DNA of 64,000 bases. Source: Haemonchus contortus. Its lineage: Eukaryota; Nematoda; Chromadorea; Rhabditida; Trichostrongylidae. The notes under the pieces are model-generated. The model did not search any database. It had not been told where the DNA came from and was given only the letters and a program-made list of their open reading frames with translations. Position numbers and translations under genes: made by a program. How positions within the stretch are numbered: the first letter of the stretch is position 1; every line of letters starts with the position of its first letter. The stretch is taken from assembly GCA_000469685.2 (NCBI GenBank), contig LS997567.1, positions 40,104,775 through 40,168,774 of the forward strand, given 5' to 3'. Below, in pieces: positions 34,281-44,606 of the stretch.

Positions 34281-35482
34281 CTGCCCTCATGGTCAGCGAA
34301 CACCGTCTCGAATAACGTTGGAGCGGTGCGGTCGATGATGTATGGAACGCTCTTGATAATCTGAATATGGGTTTTTACAGAATCATCCTGAACTTACTAA
34401 CTCTACTGAGTTTACCAGTACTAGGTGTATTTAGTAAAATATGGTTAACCGGTCCCACCGTATAAACCCGTGACTCCTTCTTGGAGTTTGGTCCTTCTTC
34501 AATCCAGATTGTATGGTTTCTGAAGGCGTCATCAACCTCTCCAAGTACGCAGTATGCCTGAATTCACATTCGTTACTGAACACGGAGAACAGGTAACTTC
34601 CCTCAAAAAACTTGTAAAAACCACTACTCGAAATTGGGATACGGTATGCCCTGATGAGCAGGCACGTGATTAACTAAACGGAGAACTTTTTTTCCCGATT
34701 TCGACATCAGGATCATTGAGTTCTGGAAATTTGTTAAGGCGACCAAGGTGCCGTACCCTGATGAACTTCGGCTCTTAAGAGGCCCAATTTCGCTGAACGA
34801 ACCCTCCCTAAGATCCCAACTTCGCCCTCTGTATACTATTGACTCCTTGGATAGCGCTACCAGTACATACTAGCGGATTCTGAATGGTTGGTAGTGGATT
34901 CTGTTGGTCAGATCCCAGGCCACGGTGTTACGGTATTCCAGCGTCTCATTTCATCGGTACGGCATGGCATGGGTTCAACGTCCCTGGGTTGTTTTTCAGG
35001 TGCAACCCTCCCCAACCAAGGTCAGTCAGGGCACAGCTAAAAAATGTACCTGCTTGAGTGAGTAAGGTGAGATAGCGCCACATGCGACGACACGTTCGTT
35101 CTCATCTAAGATAGTGACCGTAACGGCTGTCGTTTCACGGATAAACGCCTCATTGTTGTTGACAGGAAGGAGCCCACCGCCAAGTACATAGTTTGCAAGA
35201 CTTTTTTCGGCAAGGGAAACAAGTGATGGAGCGGTGTTCATCCTGAAATTCATCAAAATACTTGTTAGTAGCCACGGCCATGACGTCACTACAACGACTG
35301 ACCAGTAATCGTTATAAAGTTTACGTAATAAAAGCTCAAAAAGGGGATTAGACGGATATGATCTTGAAATCTGCTGGGAATGACCATTAACCATACCAGT
35401 TAACAAGTTGATCATAGAATTCCAAGTTCGAGTAACTAGTGCGAGCTACAAGCGCTATAAAGAATAGGTATCGTACAGACAT
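34281..35482 (-). CDS. N-terminal exons of a secreted or membrane protein of unknown family (3' end open)
   Basis: Four exons join in phase: 35397-35482 (ATG at 35480-35482), 35050-35242, 34450-34557 and 34281-34360. The protein starts MSVRYLFFIALVARTSYS, a signal-peptide-like segment, followed by about 140 mostly soluble residues including VTVTILDENERVVACG, an NHT glycosylation sequon, and VPYIIDRTAP. The last exon ends in phase 2 (AG) at a GTAACA donor. It could continue into the acetyltransferase-like exons starting at 33460, which need two incoming nucleotides; a linking exon set whose total length is a multiple of three would be required. Alternatively it ends in a short exon stopping at 33976 or near 34105. 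No family recognised. Confidence 0.55.
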
Positions 35483-37472
35483 TCGAATAAAAGCTCGAAT
35501 GCGATGAAGAGATGAAGTGGATGTGGACAGGCTTATATCGACAAGAAAAGCCGCAACGATTCAGGACACTTTTACTTCACTTCTGCTTGTTCATAGTAAG
35601 TAACCGAAGAAGCTTACGAAGTAATATGCGCTCTTCAGAATTACCTACATTTCCTAGAAAGCCCTTATCGCCCTTTTACACCTTCCCTTTAAATCAAAAG
35701 AAAATCCATCCACAAAAGAGTAGAAGCTTCCTTTCTCAGAATGCAGGCTCGAGGCTCATTTTATATCCCTCCGTTCTCGTGCGGACTCAAGGTGAAAGTA
35801 TTTAATCTGTAGAAACAAATTCGCTAAGTGGTTTATTCACCATTATGATAGTGTGATTTATTGAAATACTTTTTATGCAGATTATAAAATTAGCTAACAC
35901 ATTTTGGCTCTCACTGCAATGTGAGAGAAGGTTATTTGAAGATAAGAAGACGAACAGTAGCAAATGGTATTGAAGACACCAGCGGTAGCGGTTGCAGAAG
36001 CGAATCTGAATATCCTTCTCATAGGCTGTGGGTACAGCAAAAGAAGCAGCAGAGGAGGACGGAACGCAGTGAGCACGAGGTCCTTCGAAAAAGTTGTCAT
36101 AGGTAGGGGTCACGGAGAGGGGCCTAGTCCCCAACTCCATATTACTAGGTAGAGAGATAGTATGTCGTATTTTCCTAATCATCTTACATTTACCTCAAGG
36201 GATAGCCATTTACCTTTTTTTCAAAGTGTTTTATGTTTATAGGCCAGGTACATGAGTATTCAATGGTGAATACAAAGCTAAGTAATGTTTCTTTTTTTTC
36301 TGTGGAAGCGAGCAGCTATACTTGAATATACTGAATAATAAATAAATAATAATGAATAATAGTAATAAATAGTACTAATATAATAAGTACTGCTGCTGAG
36401 ATATATGGTCCTGTGATGGCGAAAAGTGTAGATGTGTACGGCTGATCACTTCAGTAGTTTAGAGTGATCTGTGGTCGGCCAGATTTAGCGATCGAGGTTG
36501 AGGCTAATGGCCGGTAGTCCCAGGGATTTAAAAACGGCTTACAGTGCGTTCCGAATGCAATCGCCGTTTTGAATTCGAACCAAGATCAATGGACCAAGTG
36601 GGGAAAGAGCCTGTAATCCTCGTTGATTCCGAACCGAACCGTGACGTTCCATTGGAGACTGACCCAACACCAATGAGTCAAGGTGAATCGTTATCGTTTG
36701 TCAAAATTCCTAGATAGGCGAGAAATCCTCTTGCGAATATGAAAAGAAGAAATACCCTTCCAATACGGTACGCTTACGCGTCATAAGCCTTGGAGGATCC
36801 CAGAGTATTTACCCTCTTAAACAACATGCTATTACTTACTGAATTCCTCAGTTATCAGAAAGTAGTAATATGCAAAAGAACAGTTCATGGTAAACTAGTC
36901 AGAACAATACTGGAAGGCTCTGAAGCGACGTTGGGGCAGGAATAGAAGGCGGTTCACTAAAGTGGATCATTAATGTATACAGGCAGGACCACCGTGTTGG
37001 CACGAACATGTCAAATGCCTCTTGACAACGTTTTTCCTCGCAATAAAAGGGAAGAAAGTCATGCTAGAAAACGAGAGCCTGACCTTAAGTTGAAGAACCT
37101 GTTGGTGTTTGATGGCATGACCCACATAGGAGATTATCGCGAAAATCAGGTATGATTGCTCAAGAAAGTTAAGGTTCACAGCAGGGGGGCGGGCTTTCAA
37201 GAGGTGAAGAATAGGCAACTCGTTCTGGGCGAGATTCGGACCGTGAATCACTGTGTTTTCACATAGGTCAGCTCCAACAGCTCTAAATAAACTCGAAAAA
37301 AATTCAGTGTTCCGCAGAGCAATCGCTTCTAGACCTCCTGCTGGCTGCATGAAGATTAGGGGCACAACTCGTTACAGGTCATTCGATTCCCATTTTATGC
37401 TGCAAAGAATGGTTCAACACTCAAGCCCTTCTTGAGGTGGAGCTAGGCACTATATAAGATGAATAAAGTTTG

Positions 37473-37602
37473 TATCAAAAATATCAATATATATCATTGA
37501 ATATCACCTATCACAATCGTACCTATTCCCCGTTCAATCGAGAGAAAGTAGGCAGGTTTGTAATAGGTGATATTTGGTGATAAACAATGATATGTAGTGA
37601 TA
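37473..37602. repeat. imperfect palindrome, about 130 bp (MITE-like)
   Basis: The left half (GTATCA..ATATATCATTGAATATCACCTATCACAA) is an imperfect reverse complement of the right half (TTGTAATAGGTGATATTTGG..AATGATATGTAGTGATAC), meeting around 37520-37555. The outermost six bases, GTATCA/TGATAC, pair exactly. There is no ORF. Confidence 0.6.
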
Positions 37603-39089
37603 CAGCTTGCTACAAAAAGCTACTTCGGCGTTATCTGTTGTTTTTAAGTGCTATAATTCGAAACGATCGTAGTGAAAGTAAAAGCGACCATCAGTAACAT
37701 TGACAAACCGATCCAACCAAACCGGCAAGAGAGGGCGCCTGCGGAAGAGGCGCTATCGAGGGTATGGTGGTGTGCAGATCAACTACTTGCAAGGACTACA
37801 GTATCTTAGAAAGCTGTTACACATGGAGCTAATACGATCAGAAACCTCGGACTTACTGACCTGTTGTTGGTTTTTAACTCACGTAAATAAACTGTTCAAT
37901 GCTCGCGAAACCTTGCTGTCATTGTCTGACGTGAGACGGTGAAATTAATGAGACGAATAAGATCTTCGAGAGGGCAGCGTCGTGAGTTTTTTCCATGATT
38001 GTTGATTCATGGCAAGGGAAAGACGTTCGTGGAACTCCTCTAATCTGATTTGAGCCTCACGTTCAAACTTGTCTAAACCGTCATCGGGTAACCGTTGAGA
38101 AGTCGGAAAAAAGGGCCTTCACACAACCTGTAACCTGATTGTGATAATGATCTGGAAAAGCTTTTTTATTTAAAAAGAGAATGGTGTTGAGAGGTTACCA
38201 TCCCTTTTTTCGAAAACATTTTTCGTCTACATCGACATTCCTTTCTTTTTCGTGCATGGACGAAGTCTATTGGCAAAAAGCCCACCCTACCAGGGCGTAC
38301 ATTTGCGGATTTTAGCTGGTAAGAGATGATAACAGCTGGGTGAAACGTCAACAGTCAGCAGGTGGTAGCATCAAAGTTAAAGCTCTTGGTGAAGGAGTAC
38401 GATGCAAATAAGAGTGAATGAGAATGAAGTGACACTAAGGACAACACCCTTACAGAGTGGGCCACTAAAGAGTCCAGAATTGGGCCAACGATGGAAGCGT
38501 CATCAGATAGTCATCGCCCCAGACTCACGCACAATCTCTCGACGCGAATCTTGTCGCTACGCCAAATACTTCTACACCTTCGGAAAAATAGAGTCTAGAT
38601 CTAAGACAACGACGATAAACAGGGCACGGGTAATCGGAGGTGTTCACGGGCTGGCCGTTTCCCGATGTATCTTTGTTAGCCGTTTTGTCCAGCAACGGTA
38701 AAGATGACTCCCCCTTCTTCCTAACTCCGCCCTCCATCCTCCTACCTGTTCTCATGAAAGCTGAACGGGACCCTCAAGTTGCACGGAACGAATATGGTCA
38801 TCAAGATCTCTAACTAAGGCCAGTTAGTCCATCGGTTCAGTTTTGTAACAGTCTTCTGAACCCAGGGAGGAGAAGACATCCTCTCCTCCCGAGGAGAAGC
38901 TCGTGGAACCTCAAGCATTGGTAACCTACATAGGCTCGTCACAAAACCTGCTTTCCTTTAGCATTTCCTCTACAAAAGTAACTGAAACTGCTTGTTGAAC
39001 TAGTCTCGCTATGCGAAGTCTTTCGGTTTGCATCGAGAGCGAAACCAGATAATAGAAAAAAAGGATGCGCTAGAAGGTCCACCGAAGAC

Positions 39090-39145
39090 TTGCCCACGCC
39101 CTCCCAGAATGAAGAACTTGCCCACTCCCTCCCAGAATTAAGATT
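39090..39145 (+). repeat. 28-bp tandem duplication
   Basis: Two adjacent units start TTGCCCACGCCCTCCCAGAA and TTGCCCACTCCCTCCCAGAA and differ at three or four positions. Confidence 0.7.
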
Positions 39146-41593
39146 AAAAGTGTCGAGAGATCAGACAATCAATAGCCATTCTCTAAGGCATTACAGTACA
39201 AGTGGAGGAAGCACAATTGCAAAAGTTGCAGGGCTCACAGGGACCAGCTGGGACCCCTTATCTTGGAAGGCACAGTTCACAACAACAACAACAAGGATTT
39301 CTGAGATTCCTCCTATTCCTCCCTAAGATGAACCTGTGACCCATAAGGGACGCTGCTAGGAGAAAAAGCGGCCCAGATAGGGCGTTATAAGGCACGAAAA
39401 ACCGACTTAGTCGACGTTTACACCTGAGGCGGACGAGTTATTACCACGTTGTAGAAACGGTAGAGGTTGCACCTTCGCACCGTTCGCATAGGGGCCTTCG
39501 CGTTGCACGCGGGCAGCTTACTGTAGCCAGCTGTACGCAATGGCACACACATTTAGACAGCTCGTCCAACCCCTTCCGCTACTTCTGGATTACATAAACC
39601 TAAGTTAGCGTGATCCTTGGCTTTAGCACTGGCTTCATAGAGCTCACTTAATTTTCAGGAATCAGAATATATGTTTATTCGGGAATTCATGGTGCAAGAC
39701 GAAAAGATTGTAATTCTCAATGAAATCTGGAAGATCAGCGTTTCGCGAAGTAGTAAAATAGCCATCTTTGTAAGCTCTTGAAACGAAATTTTGAAAAATA
39801 CAAACAGTTTAGATAAAACATGAAAAAACAAAGTGAAACATGCGGAAGTAATTATCAATGGTAAAAAGATCCAGTTCAAGAACCCTGTCGAATACGAGCG
39901 CGACTTGCTACTGACTACAACTTATAATCATTTCGATTCTTCATACCAGTAACACTTTTAACTACTGTGTAAAGATGAGAGAACAATCTGAGAAATTCGC
40001 ATGATAGGCATGGCAATAGAAAAAGCGATAGGGACTGGAAGTTGTACAACGGCAGTTACATTTGTAATTTGTGTTTTATGACTGAGATGTTTCCATAAAG
40101 CTGTTTATTCCTTGACTCTAAGAATTAAGGTCGCTTCCTTGTTTATTTGTAAATCAGCTTCAATGTAGGTCAGCAGGGCTGAACATCCCTCCGGATAGAT
40201 TTGGAACCAGATAAGCATGGAACAATTAAATCCATGGACTGAACAGCTGATTACCATTTTTTGAACAAAGGAAAAGTAATTTAAAAACAGAGTGTTATAC
40301 TTTTCCTTCAAGAAGCTCTCAGATTTCTATAGAGCTCAAAAACAAGTCTAAGGTGCCAAACTGTTCAAGGAGTTTTACTAGTTTTTTTTTTACTTACTTC
40401 TTGTACTTGCCTATCTCTATATCCTGTTGGAAGCTGTTTGGGGTAACTTTTGGGTAAACAATGTTCAGAGCCTACGCCGAAGGCAGACGAAGTTTTAGAC
40501 AAAATAGGAATAGGCAGTGCCCCGTATCCTGTGCCTACTTTGTGGTATCGGCTTACACTCAAAAGGACAGTGAGTTAATAATGTTTACAAAATTTTGAAG
40601 GTAAGTTCTTGTAGTAAATGCCAAATAAATAATAAATAAATGCTTAATAAAAGCCACTGGATCAGGCCAGTGGTAGGTGCAATTAGGAGAAACTGAGCTC
40701 AATATAAAAGTCAGATCGATAATATCCTATGGATGGAACCGGAACGGCCGCTTCACAATGAAACACCAAAAACGATTCTCTCGAGTTTAAAACGAATTTG
40801 ATTACTGGTTTCATACTGTCACAAAGTTACTCGACTGAGCAAAAGAACGAAAAAGGCATCATTGATAGGCAACACAGATGATGGTCGGTTCGGTAAAAAG
40901 CAGCTCGCTCGATTCTAACGTAGTAGCATCCATTTCTAGTAACATAAGAAGCGGCGAAAGTAGAATCGTTGGGATGCGCCATGCCTTCGGAACTTATTAA
41001 AGTTGACTGTGGCTCTACATGGACGAACAAGAACCTGAAGAGCCGGTGTTCTGATGGAAGCTTTGAACGGGCTCGATTTGAGGGCTGGCCCTGAAGTCAT
41101 CATGTACTTGGATGGCCTGACCGAGATCCAATCCAGGGACTGAGCCCATGGGGGCTACTTTTCATTTCATTAGCCTCCTTTTTGCAGGTCACAAGGCCGA
41201 TTATATCATATGAAAGTCGGTAAGAATCTCCCTTTCGGGAGTAAGAGATATTTCAGATTAAATCTCCGTCGTAAGCACTTCCGAGGAGTATGTAGTAACT
41301 GGCGGCAGTCTGGACAAGAGCCATGGTCAGCTTACAGTTCCAAAATTAACTTCTTGTCATAAACAGTAAGTTTATGAACAAAAACAAATTCCTTTTACTT
41401 ACATCCTTATCGAGAACGAAAGCAAGTGAAGTGGCATTCATTGAGCCCCTTTTCCTAATCAATTTCCTCCTCCAAATCGTATTAGCGTTTCAGTTCGAAA
41501 TGACATTTTCATGATGAATTGGCGTGTTCAAAGAATTGAAGCAGGCGGATGTTAATTTTAGCCTTACCTCCTAAACCTGTCTGCTACCAGTTA

Positions 41594-42853
41594 CGAGGGT
41601 TGCCTTTTATATTTTGAGATTTGGCAGCACTAGTGTAGCATTCTAGTAACTGACACCACTATCGTAAAGTTTGACTATTTTGAGGTTACGTTGCAAAATT
41701 TGAGCGCGATTTGTGTTGTTTACACTAAGTTATAAGATTCTGTTTAGGCCAAGTTATGGAATTGAATCGTGAGCATTTTCGCGCGAGTATTTTCTACAAC
41801 TTTCGTCGTGGGCTAACCCAATAGCAATGCATGGATGAACTTAGTTCGATTTTTGTTTATGAAGCTCCATCCAAGGCCAGTGTTTATCGATGGTACAGTG
41901 AGTTCACACGAGGTCGTAGATCACTCGAAGGAGAATTTCATGGGGGTCGTCTAAAATCAGTTGTTGTTCCGGAAACCTTTGATACTGTGCACAAACAAAT
42001 ATTGGAAGACTGTCATGTGAGCTATCGTGAGATTGGGACAACCTTAGGCATTAGTGGGACCAGCATGCATTCAATATTGCATGAACATTTGACTGTAAAA
42101 AAATTGTTTTTTTAAAAATCTGTCAATCCCCCAAAAAAGGGACTCGTGTTGATTAGTCGAAAAAAGTGCTCAAAAAATACGATCGCGGTGCTTCGAAACA
42201 AGTCTATGACATCGAGACAGGTGATGGACCATGGATTTATGCGTATGAGCCCGAAAGGAAACAGCAGTCGACCGATAGGGTATTTCAAGATGAGCCAAAT
42301 CCATCAAAAGCTGTCCGCGCACCACGCACTTCCAAGCAATTGATCTCCTGTTTTTTTTTTTGGAAAAACTGGACATGTCGCAACCGTACCACTAGAACAA
42401 GCAGAACAGTCAATTTCGAGTGGTATACCACCATTTGTTTGCCAGTTGACTTCCAAAAAATCAGGAAAACCAACTGCTGAAGATGGATCACTCTTCACCA
42501 CGACAATGCGAGCTCCCACACATCGGCTCAAACAACTGCATTTTTGAGCACTCAAGCAACGATTTGACAGGTCGTCAGCCATGTAGCCCCCGGGTGACTT
42601 CTTCTCATCCCGTACCTAAAAAATAAAAAGAGTGGTCAACGTTTTTCGACACCTGAAGAAGCCGTTGATGCGTTCAGAATACATGTTTTAGAGTTACCTA
42701 CATCAGAGTGGCAAAAGTGCTTCAAAAACTGGTTCGAGCCCATGCAAAAGTGTAAGATCTTGATGTGGAGAATTTTGAAAGGCAGCAAAACGATTTTCAA
42801 TGAACAGTATTTGTTTCTGTTCTCAAATCTCGAAATATAAAAGGCAACCTACG
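41594..42853 (+). mobile_element. second mariner transposon, 1260 bp, decayed
   Basis: Terminal inverted repeats of about 30 bp with three mismatches (CGAGGGTTGCCTTTTATATT at the left; CGTAGGTTGCC.. when the right end is reversed), with TA flanks at 41592-41593 and 42854-42855. The ends and transposase differ clearly from the element at 31633, so this is a separate mariner lineage. Confidence 0.9.
41756..42803 (+). pseudogene. mariner transposase pseudogene, second lineage
   Basis: Begins MELNREHFRASIFYNFRRG, has a TAG stop at about codon 23, continues through the DNA-binding domain (YRWYSEFTRGRRSLEGEF and a second helix-turn-helix ending near SILHEHL), then frameshifts around 42112-42165. 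The catalytic domain is split over frames: YDIETGDGPWIYAYEPE (the residue after the first Asp, normally Glu, is Gly here), LHHDNASSHTSAQTT, a disrupted third-Asp region near 42590, and a C-terminal tail ending in TGA at 42801-42803. It is non-functional. Confidence 0.88.
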
Positions 42854-43813
42854 TAGTAGTCCTTGGAGGAATGAAGGAATGAAAGACCCGGCTGGCCTGT
42901 AATGCACCGGGATCGTTGTTTATGGAAATTCGTACACATAAATAACCAAACAGAACCAAGGGAAGTTGTTTTTCTTCATGGTCGATTTATCCGTTTGCCA
43001 TTCCTTTGAGTTGGAGGTCAGGTTCGATTCATACCTATGCTAATGGAACAGTTTTGTGTATCACTGTAATGGCGATCGCGCTATATTTACTCCTATCTGT
43101 ACACAAATAACGAGCAAGTTTACTGGAAGGATTTACGCTTCAATTCATAAAATACGGTATAACAGACATTTCTCTTTACCAGTTGAGTTAGGTGTTTTTT
43201 GGGACCAATATCAACAAAACTTGAAACTAAAAAAGTTCTACCAAGGGAGTAGAGTGCCCCTGAAGACTTCAACTTGAAGAAAGGCAAAATTCTTATCGTG
43301 TTGGTAAACAGCGTAAAACCACGTTGTGGAGTATTCTGTGGTAAGTCTAGCCTATTTAATCTTCCAGCTTCCAAGACCTCAGACCCTTCTGTTCATATTG
43401 TTCCGCTCTATCTAAACGACCATTTTCACGTCGTTGCAGTGAAACTGGTCCTCAAATCCTCAGGAAATGTGAGTTCTATGATCTTAGATAGCCAATAATC
43501 AACCCCTAGCCTTCACCTTTGTCGAGAAAATTCTGCAGCATCAGAAACGGCGATATGAAAATTTGCAGCCTGCTGAAAATCTACAGGTTCCGCGTTACGT
43601 ACCACTCTATCGCTCAAAATTCCAACTTTTTACATTTGATGGTTCCGATAAGATTCCCATTTACCAGCATGTTTGTTCAGAGCCATGAGGTTACACTGTT
43701 CAGTAAACTGTTTCGAGGCATCCATCATTTAATTTACCATCATGCGACTTTTTCTACATCGGAGACATTTCACGAGTATGTAATGCGTTGGAACCAGTGC
43801 GCGGTAATTCCTA

Positions 43814-43925
43814 GCTAGATGTCTCGCCGCGCGCCATGCATCGGTTGATTGATATGTTGCTGGCTAGTTGTCTTGCCGCGCGGCACCTCGCTCGAATGGA
43901 GCGGGCGAGATGCCGCGGTCTGTTA
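43814..43925 (+). repeat. two CTAGTTGTCTCGC-type dispersed motifs
   Basis: GCTAGATGTCTCGCCGCGCG and, about 48 bp later, GGCTAGTTGTCTTGCCGCGC, followed by a GAGCGGGCGAGATGCCGCGG tail. This is the best-preserved pair of the motif family and lies just downstream of the receptor gene. Confidence 0.5.
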
Positions 43926-44606
43926 CGCTCACCATGTCGTGGTAGTACCCACAGCTACGTGGGTGATACTGATCCATTCAGAATGTCATACTGTATATAG
44001 TTCTACTATTCAATATGTCAGTTGTACATTGCAATAAAGTACTTTTACTACTTGCTTAGCATTGACTGCTTCTAAACCGCGACTAACGATTATTTTCAAT
44101 AAAAATGTAAAGAGATCAATAAAATCTGTACGACTATGCCAGTAAACGCATCACCGTAACCGTGATCCATGCAATTTTTGTGTATGGCTAACAGCATGAA
44201 CGATGATGAGACGAAGGAAACGAAAACAGAAATAACACATACAAACACCCGAGCGGACCCCTAGAAGCTCGATCTATTCGATGAAAGCGAACCACGCAGT
44301 CAACACGTTCCTGCACAAAACCGCTTCCACCACGACATTACTGCTATAGATAAAGTAAGAAAAAGTAGAAATTTTGCTACGATAGTGTAGCTAAACAGAT
44401 TTGGAGGCGATGTGGCAGCAGTTGTGTAGCAAGACGACGGAAGAATAGAGCAATATGGATAGTTCAAACACAAAAAGTAAACAACTAGTTGGTCTAGAGT
44501 CTAGTAGTAGTTAGGAATACTGAAAGTACGAATCATTTCAGTCCATGGCGAAATCACATTGCTACACGATACTGGTTATACTGTAGATCCTAGCGATACC
44601 AATGGA

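Larger units (their letters stand above)
35483..41593. other. gene-poor region, 6 kb
   Basis: No gene I can support. Overlapping open frames on both strands near 35.9-36.2 kb and 36.97-37.37 kb have coding-like composition but no consistent splice structure. The minus frame at 36970-37250 (with LFRAVGADLCENTVIHGPN) and the plus frame ending at a GTATGA donor near 37150 overlap, so at most one is real. Otherwise AT-rich sequence with the palindrome near 37.5 kb and a short tandem duplication near 39.1 kb. Confidence 0.5.

Noticed and set aside
42304..42582. Minus-strand frame within the second mariner
   Set aside because: Shadow of the plus-strand transposase remnant.
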